Below, piece by piece: positions 1 to 5,810 of a stretch of 7,107 nucleotides of DNA. Each line of letters starts with the position of its first letter. Positions within the stretch are counted from its first letter, which is position 1. The notes beneath the pieces were generated by a model, which did no database searches, was not told where the DNA came from, and saw only the letters and a program-made list of their open reading frames with translations. The translations under genes were made by a program, and so were the position numbers. This DNA is from Pseudorhodobacter sp. (GTDB lineage Bacteria > Pseudomonadota > Alphaproteobacteria > Rhodobacterales > Rhodobacteraceae), in assembly GCA_014378345.1 (NCBI GenBank), contig JACMNW010000333.1:1-7107 (forward strand). Reading direction: 5' to 3'.

Positions 1-119
1 CTGCACCCGCAGTGGTCCTGTTAAACACCCCCAAACATCGCCCGCTCTCCGCCTTCGAACCCCACCCCTGTGAACTAAGCCAATCCCTAAAAACCCATTA
101 ATAAAATTAACAATACCCC

Positions 120-128
120 ATTATATCA
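120..128 (-). promoter_or_regulatory. Possible extended -10 promoter element reading out of the window
   Basis: The minus strand reads TGATATAAT, which is TGn followed by a consensus TATAAT (125-120). At 17-18 nt upstream there is only a weak -35 (GTGTTA or TGTTAT), but extended -10 promoters can work with a poor -35. A start site near 113 would give a leader of at least 110 nt to a gene beyond position 1. In related bacteria the next gene is often ftsW, which is not visible here. AT-rich intergenic DNA makes chance matches likely. Confidence 0.4.
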
Positions 129-135
129 ACGCCTT

Positions 136-160
136 AAAAACCATAACACACGTGTTACGG
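136..160 (-). terminator. Candidate intrinsic terminator downstream of murD
   Basis: On the minus strand CCGTAACAC (160-152) pairs with GTGTTATGG (149-141). All nine positions match if one G-U pair is allowed; opening the top pair leaves a 4-nt loop. TTTTT (140-136) follows the stem immediately, as in a rho-independent terminator. The hairpin starts 15 bases after the murD TAG. Its upstream arm is also used by a competing hairpin (152-172), so whether it forms may depend on the state of the upstream RNA. Confidence 0.6.
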
Positions 161-172
161 CCCCCGTAACAC
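152..172 (-). repeat. Perfect 9-bp inverted repeat just after the murD stop (alternative hairpin)
   Basis: GTGTTACGG (minus strand 172-164) and CCGTAACAC (160-152) are perfect complements around a three-base GGG loop. The repeat begins two bases after the murD TAG. No T tract follows it directly, so alone it is not a standard intrinsic terminator. It shares the arm 160-152 with the hairpin that does have a T tract, so the two structures exclude each other. It could act as an anti-terminator or a 3'-end stabilising hairpin, or be a protein-binding palindrome in DNA. Confidence 0.7.
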
Positions 173-174
173 AC

Positions 175-1572
175 CTATAAAAGCGCCTTCACCAGCGCCG
201 TGAAATCATCACCCCGCGCTTCAAAATCCGAATACTGATCAAAACTTGCCGCCGCCGGGGCCAGCAAAATCACTTCCCCCGCTATCGCTTCCGATGACGC
301 CCTTTTCACCGCGATTTCCATTGATCCGCAAATTTCAAACGGCGTGTTTTGCAGCTGAGCGGAAAATTCCTCCGCGGATTTCCCGATCAGATACGCCTTC
401 ACAACTGACCCGAGATACGGCTGCAACCCCACAATTCCGCCCTCTTTCCCCACCCCGCCCGCGATCCACCGGATCTTCGGGAACGCCTGCAAAGCCTTCC
501 CCGCCGCGTCCACGTTCGTGGCCTTGCTATCATTCACGAAGCGGACACCCGCCTTTTCCCCCACTGTCTGGCTTCGGTGCGGCAGGCCCGCGAACGAATG
601 AAACGCCGCCTCGATCACCTTTGGCCCGATTCCCAGCGCCCGCACCGCCGCATAGGCAGCACAGGCGTTTTGATGATTATGTGCGCCGGGAAGCGACGTC
701 ACCTGCCGCAGATCCAATGAGGCGACCTGTTTGCCGCGCCGCCATTCCGAGAGATATCCTTTGCGCGCGAAAACCGACCAGCCGAAGCCTTCGAGCCTGG
801 TCCCTGACGAAACCCGGATTACCCGGTCATCTTGCGGGCTTTCGGACATCTGCCCGGCCAGATAGCGCCCTTCAACTTCGTCCACGCCAATCACGGCACG
901 GTCCGGCCCGCCTTCGGCAAACAGCCGCCGTTTGGCTGCGAAATAGCCGCCCATGCCGCCGTGCCTGTCCAGATGATCAGGGGACAGGTTGGTGAAAACC
1001 GCAACATCCGGTGTCAGGCTGCGGGCAAGATCGGTTTGATAGGAGGACAGTTCCAGCACAACAACTTCGCCGTCTTGTGCCGGATCAATGTCCAACACCC
1101 CGCGGCCGATATTGCCGGCCATCTGGCAAGGTCGCCCTGCCTCCTCCAGAATATGATGCACAAGCGCCGTTGTCGTGGATTTTCCGTTCGATCCGGTGAT
1201 GCAGACCACGCGCGGGGCGACTTCAAAATCATCCCATTCGTGTGTGGCATAACTGCGGAAGAACAAACCGATATCGTTATCGATTGGAACGCCCAGTTCC
1301 AGTGCCGCAGCAATCACAGGGTTTGGTGCGGGATAAAGATGCGGGATGCCGGGGCTGACGATCAGGGCCGTCACCCCGTCAAACGCGCCGCTGCGGGTAA
1401 GATCACGGCAGGTGAAGCCTTCGGCCTCGGCCTTGGCCCTTGCATCCGCATTGTCATCCCAAACCACCGGGGTAGCCTCGCCCGCAACCAGCGCCCGTGC
1501 GGTGGCAAGGCCAGACCTTCCCAGACCCAGAATTGCCACGGTAAGCCCTGCATAGCCTTGCACTGGAATCAT
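175..1572 (-). CDS. murD: MurD, UDP-MurNAc-L-alanine:D-glutamate ligase
   Basis: Cytoplasmic ATP-dependent ligase that adds D-glutamate, the second stem-peptide residue. At 465 aa it is close to the usual MurD length. The N-terminal nucleotide-binding fold has VAILGLGRSGLATA (12-25). The P-loop ITGSNGKSTTT is at 125-135, ELSSYQ at 174-179, TNLSPDHLDRH at 194-204, and the lysine expected to be carbamylated is K214 in YFAAKRR. LPGAHNHQNACAA (294-306), PHRSQ (331-335), NDSKATN (347-353), GGVGKEGG (372-379) and SFDQYSDFEARGDDF (443-457) complete the family pattern. Three in-frame starts lie close together: GTG 1581, ATG 1578 and ATG 1572. The last is chosen because AGGG at 1584-1581 is then 8 nt away and the protein begins MIPVQGY. 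It is separated from its upstream neighbour by 102 nt and a likely terminator. Confidence 0.95.
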   Translation of the reverse strand: MIPVQGYAGLTVAILGLGRSGLATARALVAGEATPVVWDDNADARAKAEAEGFTCRDLTRSGAFDGVTALIVSPGIPHLYPAPNPVIAAALELGVPIDNDIGLFFRSYATHEWDDFEVAPRVVCITGSNGKSTTTALVHHILEEAGRPCQMAGNIGRGVLDIDPAQDGEVVVLELSSYQTDLARSLTPDVAVFTNLSPDHLDRHGGMGGYFAAKRRLFAEGGPDRAVIGVDEVEGRYLAGQMSESPQDDRVIRVSSGTRLEGFGWSVFARKGYLSEWRRGKQVASLDLRQVTSLPGAHNHQNACAAYAAVRALGIGPKVIEAAFHSFAGLPHRSQTVGEKAGVRFVNDSKATNVDAAGKALQAFPKIRWIAGGVGKEGGIVGLQPYLGSVVKAYLIGKSAEEFSAQLQNTPFEICGSMEIAVKRASSEAIAGEVILLAPAAASFDQYSDFEARGDDFTALVKALL

Positions 1573-1580
1573 CGACATCA

Positions 1581-1587
1581 CCCTTTT
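1581..1587 (-). promoter_or_regulatory. murD ribosome binding site that decides the start
   Basis: The minus strand reads AAAAGGG here. The spacer from the G run is 8 nt to the ATG at 1572 but only 2 nt to the ATG at 1578, and the GTG at 1581 overlaps the run itself. Spacing therefore favours the ATG at 1572. Confidence 0.65.
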
Positions 1588-1655
1588 GATTTGGTTGTGA
1601 CAATGCCCGCCCGCCGTCGCGGCTGCAAGCGGCAGGGAAGATGAGTATTTAAGCG

Positions 1656-1686
1656 AAAAAGAAGCCGAGGGGATTTAACCCGGCTT
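1656..1686 (-). terminator. Likely intrinsic terminator at the end of the methyltransferase gene
   Basis: On the minus strand AAGCCG (1686-1681) pairs perfectly with CGGCTT (1667-1662). Two further G-C pairs are possible inside if one T (1668) is bulged, leaving a loop of about 8 bases that contains the TAA stop codon of the methyltransferase gene. The stem is followed by CTTTTTC (1661-1655). This is the form of a rho-independent terminator. It would cut the mraY/chaC/methyltransferase transcript before murD, at least in part. The stem is short, so readthrough is plausible. Confidence 0.55.
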
Positions 1687-2439
1687 TCGCGCGCAAAAGC
1701 GCAGGCGAACGTAATCGGCGATCCAGCCTTCTATCGGGTCATGCAGTGCGGCCATTCGGCGTTCGGCGTCGGACAGGATATTGGCTTGCATTTCAAGTGA
1801 CAAACTTCCGATAAACGGCCCTGCAAAGGTGCGCAACCAGCCCGAAATTCCAGTGGGAAGCGGGGTTGGGCGCGGGATCAAGGCGATAGACGTCACCTCA
1901 AACCCGGCGTGTTTCAGGCGTTGTTTTTGCAGGCTTGGCGACGGGAAATCCCATGGTGAGGTGGCGGGAAACCCTGCTGCCTCTAGCGCCGCATTCATTG
2001 CCGTTACAATGGCCGCTACGTTGCCAAAACCGCCTTGTTCGGCCACGAAGCGGCCGCCGGGGCGTAGCGCGGTATGGACGTTTTTGACAACGGTTTGCGG
2101 GGTTCGCATCCAGTGCAGGGCTGCGTTACTAAAAACAGCGTCGTAAACATTAATGCCAAAGGGATCATGCGCGTCTTGCTGCAAGACCGTGATACCTGCG
2201 CGAATTGCCGCCGCGGACAGATCGGGGTCGGGTTCCAGCCCGGTGATATTTGCGCCCGATTGCAGCAATCGCGCGGTCAGCACGCCGTCACCGCAACCAA
2301 GGTCCAGGATATCTTCGCCCTTTTGTGGGGCAAGCAAGGCCAGAACATCAGCCCCTAAAGCAGGCACGAAGCCCGCATTTGCAGCATAGTCATGTGCGGA
2401 CCAAATTTGACCTGCGGCAAGAAAAGGTGGAGTGGACAT
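1675..2439 (-). CDS. Class I SAM-dependent methyltransferase, substrate unknown
   Basis: A 254-aa Rossmann-fold methyltransferase. SAM-binding motif I is ILDLGCGDGVLT (44-55), followed by the acidic ribose-contact residue in GLEPD (E69), the adenine-contact pair QQDA (D89, A90), SNAALHW (104-110) and LRPGGRF (125-131). The N-terminal IWSAHDYAANAGFV and the SNAALHW segment resemble the trans-aconitate methyltransferase-like/Methyltransf_11 group. That is not enough to name a substrate. ATG at 2439 has AGG eight bases upstream (2450-2448) and a closer GAAAGA. No membrane segment or extra domain is seen, so it should be cytoplasmic. It lies 33 nt after chaC and probably shares its transcript. 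The TAA stop falls in the loop of a predicted terminator, and 102 nt separate it from murD. Its role is unknown; a link to murein synthesis would be a guess. Confidence 0.85.
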   Translation of the reverse strand: MSTPPFLAAGQIWSAHDYAANAGFVPALGADVLALLAPQKGEDILDLGCGDGVLTARLLQSGANITGLEPDPDLSAAAIRAGITVLQQDAHDPFGINVYDAVFSNAALHWMRTPQTVVKNVHTALRPGGRFVAEQGGFGNVAAIVTAMNAALEAAGFPATSPWDFPSPSLQKQRLKHAGFEVTSIALIPRPTPLPTGISGWLRTFAGPFIGSLSLEMQANILSDAERRMAALHDPIEGWIADYVRLRFCARKPG

Positions 2440-2472
2440 TCTTTCAGCCTAACTTTGCGGTTGAATGTTCGG

Positions 2473-3195
2473 TCAATCGGCCATGTCTGGCGGATTTTCA
2501 AGCCAAGCTGCAACCATGTCCTGCATTTTCCACATGTATCGGTCATGGATGCCGCGCTGTTCAAGGTGGGTGACGGTGCTGTGCAGATATTCCGCCATGG
2601 AGCCACGTTCACCAGCCGCTGTGGCCAGCGCTTTGACCACCATTTCAGGGGTCAGGCCCGGCAAATAGGCATCGCTTTGGCGGCTGATGGGAAAGGCGAG
2701 CGCGCGCAGGGGGCCACCCTTTGTTTGCACAGAAATCCAGCGGGCAGAATTGCTGGGGAAATTTGCGCGTTTGATCGGCATTTCGCGGCGCATGATTTTC
2801 AGCATATTTTCGTGCACGGCATCTGGCGGCAGCCGGAAAACTACACCCCGGCACGACCCGCCGCGATCCATCGCAAGCATGATGCCGGGGCGTTCGGGGG
2901 TGCCGCGATAGATACGGACCCAGCCCAAGCAAAAGGAACGGTGCCACCCTTTGGCTGTGCCGAGGCGTTCTTGATCAAAGTCAAACTCAGGGTTCCAGAT
3001 CAGCGAGCCATAGGCGAAAATCCAGACCTCGCCAGTGGCGGGACCGTCTGCAAGCAAGGTTGCCACCACTTGATCATATTCTGCATCGGTGGGTCGGTCG
3101 GTTCGGCCGGCGAGCTTGCCGGTATCGCCACTATGGGGCGGCACGCGGGCGACAAGTTCTAGGGTCAAGCGCATTTGGCGGGGTTTGGGCGGCAT
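2473..3195 (-). CDS. chaC: ChaC-type glutathione-specific gamma-glutamylcyclotransferase
   Basis: Predicted cytoplasmic enzyme that cleaves glutathione to 5-oxoproline and Cys-Gly. The 240-aa protein has the ChaC signature VWIFAYGSLIWNP (57-69, with the substrate-binding loop YGSL at 62-65), GWHRSFC (83-89), RGTPERPGIMLAMDRGG (97-113), GVVFRLP (117-123) and RREM (136-139), whose E138 fits the family's catalytic glutamate. The C-terminal part (about 200-230, AEYLHST...) also matches the ChaC pattern. Length is close to E. coli ChaC (about 230). ATG at 3195 has a good Shine-Dalgarno GGGAG six bases upstream (3206-3202); Met8 is a less favoured alternative. It sits 86 nt after mraY and 33 nt before the methyltransferase. 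ChaC has no known role in peptidoglycan synthesis, so its link to the cluster is positional only. The real substrate could be another gamma-glutamyl compound. Confidence 0.88.
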   Translation of the reverse strand: MPPKPRQMRLTLELVARVPPHSGDTGKLAGRTDRPTDAEYDQVVATLLADGPATGEVWIFAYGSLIWNPEFDFDQERLGTAKGWHRSFCLGWVRIYRGTPERPGIMLAMDRGGSCRGVVFRLPPDAVHENMLKIMRREMPIKRANFPSNSARWISVQTKGGPLRALAFPISRQSDAYLPGLTPEMVVKALATAAGERGSMAEYLHSTVTHLEQRGIHDRYMWKMQDMVAAWLENPPDMAD

Positions 3196-3281
3196 TTAAT
3201 GCTCCCTTATCACACGGTGCCCCGTAATATCCGCGGCAGCAACAAAAGCAGAATGAGCCGTTTTCGCGCCAGACGCAAGAT
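3196..3281. other. Spacer between mraY and the chaC-like gene
   Basis: This 86-nt gap holds the chaC Shine-Dalgarno sequence (3206-3202). I see no strong hairpin with a T tract and no convincing promoter. The chaC-like gene is probably transcribed from upstream, but a weak local promoter cannot be excluded. Confidence 0.5.
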
Positions 3282-4364
3282 TTACCGCACTTTAAGCGTG
3301 GCCAGTCCGACCAGCGCCAAGATCAGCGATATGATCCAGAAGCGGATGACGATTTGTGGTTCTGACCAGCCGCGTTTTTCGAAATGGTGATGGATGGGGG
3401 CCATCAGGAATACCCGTTTGCCCGTGCGTTTGTAATAGAGCACTTGGATTATCACTGACAGCGCCTCGACCACGAACAGGCCGCCGACGATGGCCAGAAC
3501 AATCTCGTGCTTGATACAGACGGCAATTGCCCCCAGCGCGCCACCAAGGGCCAGCGACCCGGTATCGCCCATGAACACCGCGGCGGGGGGGGCATTATAC
3601 CACAAAAAGCCAAGTCCGCCGCCGATCAGAGCGGAGGCGAAAATCAGGATCTCGCCCGTTCCGGGCACGTAATGCACGCCAAGATAAGTGGAGAAATTGA
3701 AGTTCCCCACAACATAGGCAATCACCCCAAGTGTACCGCCTGCGATCATCACGGGCATGATGGCCAACCCGTCCAGCCCGTCCGTCAGGTTCACCGCATT
3801 GGCGGAGCCTACAATGACGATCATGCCAAAGGGGATGAAGAACATGCCAAGGTTCAGCAGGGTATTTTTGAGGAAAGGCAACGCCAGCTGATTGGTCAGC
3901 TCTGCCGGATGAAAGCGGGCGGCGGCATAGCAGGCAAGCCCTGCGATGATTAGCCCGGCAATGAAACGCACGCGGGACGAGACGCCTTTTGTGTTTTGTT
4001 TAGACACCTTGGCGTAATCATCGGCAAAACCGATCAGGCCGAAAGCCGCCGTCACAAGCAAGATTATCCATATATAGGGCGTATCAAGCCGCGCCCAAAG
4101 CAAGGTTGAAATAACCAGCGCCGACAAGATCAACAACCCGCCCATGGTGGGGGTGCCCGCCTTGGCGAAATGGCTTGCGGGGCCATCTTCGCGGATGGGT
4201 TGGCCCTTGCCCTGTTTGCGGCGCAGAAGGTTGATCAAGGGTTGACCAAAGATAAACCCAAACACCAGTGCGGTGAAAAACGCCCCGCCTGCACGAAAGG
4301 TGATGTAGCGAAACAGGTTGAAAGCGTCGCCGCCATCAGAGAACTGAGTTAACAGATACAGCAT
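3282..4364 (-). CDS. mraY: MraY, phospho-N-acetylmuramoyl-pentapeptide transferase
   Basis: Polytopic inner-membrane enzyme that transfers phospho-MurNAc-pentapeptide from UDP to undecaprenyl phosphate, forming lipid I. At 360 aa it has the family's usual length. Visible motifs are AKAGTPTMGG (68-76), GFADDYAKV with the Asp pair D115/D116, NAVNLTDGLDGLA (189-201), FMGDTGSLALGG with D267, and MAPIHHHFE with the triple histidine at 325-327. All catalytic Asp and the His cluster are kept. Many hydrophobic segments fit the usual ten-helix topology. ATG at 4364 directly follows the murF TGA (TGAATG), with AAGGGA at 4378-4373 spaced 8 nt from it, so coupled translation is likely. The codons for Ala258-Pro260 contain a run of eight C. 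An 86-nt spacer separates it from the chaC-like gene. Confidence 0.97.
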   Translation of the reverse strand: MLYLLTQFSDGGDAFNLFRYITFRAGGAFFTALVFGFIFGQPLINLLRRKQGKGQPIREDGPASHFAKAGTPTMGGLLILSALVISTLLWARLDTPYIWIILLVTAAFGLIGFADDYAKVSKQNTKGVSSRVRFIAGLIIAGLACYAAARFHPAELTNQLALPFLKNTLLNLGMFFIPFGMIVIVGSANAVNLTDGLDGLAIMPVMIAGGTLGVIAYVVGNFNFSTYLGVHYVPGTGEILIFASALIGGGLGFLWYNAPPAAVFMGDTGSLALGGALGAIAVCIKHEIVLAIVGGLFVVEALSVIIQVLYYKRTGKRVFLMAPIHHHFEKRGWSEPQIVIRFWIISLILALVGLATLKVR

Positions 4365-5810
4365 TCACTCGGTCCCTTGATGTGGTGCGGGCTGGCCTTG
4401 CCGCAATTTTCGCAAAACGTCAACGATGAGGCTGACTTTGATACCCTTGGACCCTTTGACAAGGACGATATCGCCTGCATCCACCAGATGGCGGGCGCGG
4501 GGAGCAATTTCGGCAGCAGTTTCGACCCATTCGCCGCGCTGGCTGCGGGGAAGCGCTTTCCACAGGCCGTGCATCCGGGGACCAACGCAGTGGATGATGC
4601 CAATATTTGCAAGGCCGGGATGGGTTGCGATGGCCAAGTGCAGGGCGGCCTCGGTGGGCCCCAATTCCAGCATATCGCCTAAAATTGCAATGCGGCGGCC
4701 CGCGCCGATGCGACCGACGCCGTGTTCGGGTTCCGACGCGATAAGGACTTCAAGGCTGGCTGCCATTGATGCGGGGTTGGCGTTGAAGGCGTCATCGATC
4801 AGATCGAACCCGGTTTCGTCGACCAGATCAAGTGTGATGCGTTCACGGGTGCCGCGGCCAACGGGGGGCTGCCAGTGGCCAATGTCGCAGATGGCGATAG
4901 TCGGGTTCAGGCCCAGAACATCGGCGCATGCCAGCACGGCAAGGGCGTTCATCGCGAAATGGCGGCCAGGGGACATGACTTTGAACAGCATCGGCACGCC
5001 GTGGTGAATGGCGCGCACAATGGTGGCGGCGTTGGTGATAGTGACATCGCCAAGCTGGTAGTCGGCGCTTTTTGACACACCAAAAAGCGTGACATTCGCG
5101 GCGGTTTGGGCGGCCTTGGCACGCAAAATTGGCGTCACGTCAAGATCAACCGGCAGGATGGCATGGCCATGGGGCACCAGACCATCAAGGATGGCGGCTT
5201 TTTCATGCGCTATGCCCTCGATATTGGCAAAGGCCTCCAGGTGGGCGGCGGCGACAGTGGTGATGATTGCGACATCAAGGCGGGCCAGTTGGGCAAGCGG
5301 GGCGATTTCGCCGGGATGGTTCATGCCGATTTCAATGACGGCGAAGTCGGTGTCCACCGGCATGCGGGCCAAGGTTAGCGGCACGCCCCAGTGGTTGTTA
5401 TAGCTGGCCTCGGCGGCGTGGACGCGGCCTTGGCCACCAAGTACCACGCGCAGCATTTCTTTGGTGGAGGTTTTGCCGACGGAGCCTGTGACGCCGATCA
5501 CGCGGGCGGTTGTGCGGGCGCGGGCGGCGGCGCCCAGGGCGGTAAGCGCGGCTAGGACGTTGGGGACTATCAACAGGGGCGCGTTGGCGGGCACATTATC
5601 GGGGCGGTGAGTGACAAGGGCAGCGGCGGCACCGCGTTCCAGTGCGGCTGCAACGAAATCATGGCCGTCGCGTTGGTCTGTCAGGGCTATGAACAAATCG
5701 CCGGGTTGCAGCGTGCGTGTGTCGATGGAGACGCCTGTTGCTTGCCAATCTTTTGTGGATTGCCCACCAGTGGCAAGGGCTGCATCAGCTGAGGTCCAGA
5801 GCGGCACCAT
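4365..5810 (-). CDS. murF: MurF, UDP-MurNAc-tripeptide:D-alanyl-D-alanine ligase
   Basis: Cytoplasmic Mur ligase that joins D-Ala-D-Ala to UDP-MurNAc-tripeptide, giving the pentapeptide precursor. From the ATG at 5810 the protein is 481 aa. The N-terminal substrate domain has SIDTRTLQPGDLFIAL (28-43). The P-loop GVTGSVGKTS is at 106-115, YNNHWGVPLTL at 137-147 and EIGMNHPGEI at 160-169. DDAFNANPASM at 339-349, ILGDMLELG at 376-384 and VLVKGSKG at 449-456 lie in the C-terminal ligase domain. The frame is open further upstream to 6005, but that part reads through murE out of frame and has no Mur character. Met at 5810 starts MurF-like sequence and overlaps the murE stop (TGATG), with a G-rich Shine-Dalgarno-like run at 5816-5821. 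Somewhat longer than E. coli MurF. mraY follows with no gap. Confidence 0.95.
   Translation of the reverse strand: MVPLWTSADAALATGGQSTKDWQATGVSIDTRTLQPGDLFIALTDQRDGHDFVAAALERGAAAALVTHRPDNVPANAPLLIVPNVLAALTALGAAARARTTARVIGVTGSVGKTSTKEMLRVVLGGQGRVHAAEASYNNHWGVPLTLARMPVDTDFAVIEIGMNHPGEIAPLAQLARLDVAIITTVAAAHLEAFANIEGIAHEKAAILDGLVPHGHAILPVDLDVTPILRAKAAQTAANVTLFGVSKSADYQLGDVTITNAATIVRAIHHGVPMLFKVMSPGRHFAMNALAVLACADVLGLNPTIAICDIGHWQPPVGRGTRERITLDLVDETGFDLIDDAFNANPASMAASLEVLIASEPEHGVGRIGAGRRIAILGDMLELGPTEAALHLAIATHPGLANIGIIHCVGPRMHGLWKALPRSQRGEWVETAAEIAPRARHLVDAGDIVLVKGSKGIKVSLIVDVLRKLRQGQPAPHQGTE

Larger units (their letters stand above)
1..174. other. Non-coding region after murD
   Basis: No credible coding sequence is present on either strand. 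Positions about 80-150 are clearly AT-rich against the GC-rich genes around them. The region holds the paired hairpins (141-172), the -10-like element (120-128) and a 13-base AT palindrome TTAATAAAATTAA (98-110). Positions 1-60 are GC-rich again but show no start codon leading into an open frame. Confidence 0.75.

Noticed and set aside
21..38. Five-codon open frame (ATG ... TAA) on the minus strand as a leader peptide
   Set aside because: It has no good Shine-Dalgarno sequence at proper spacing and no run of regulatory codons; this length arises by chance.
40..70. tRNA T-arm-like GTTCGAA near the left end
   Set aside because: The flanking bases do not form the 5-bp T stem, and no cloverleaf or acceptor stem can be assembled around it.
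98..111. CtrA-type binding site (two TTAA half sites)
   Set aside because: Two TTAA elements are present at 98-101 and 107-110, but they are separated by 5 bases. The known CtrA full site has 7, so this does not fit.
1600..1632. Promoter for murD in the gap after the methyltransferase gene
   Set aside because: The best pair (TTGCAG and CATTGT, 17 nt apart, minus strand) matches only about half of the consensus at each element, too weak to report as a feature.
2392..3162. Long open frame on the plus strand (256 aa) opposite the chaC-like gene
   Set aside because: It is antisense to a gene with a clear family signature, and its translation shows no recognisable domain. Long antisense frames are common in GC-rich genomes. 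The other plus-strand frames opposite murD, mraY, murF and murE were rejected for the same reason.
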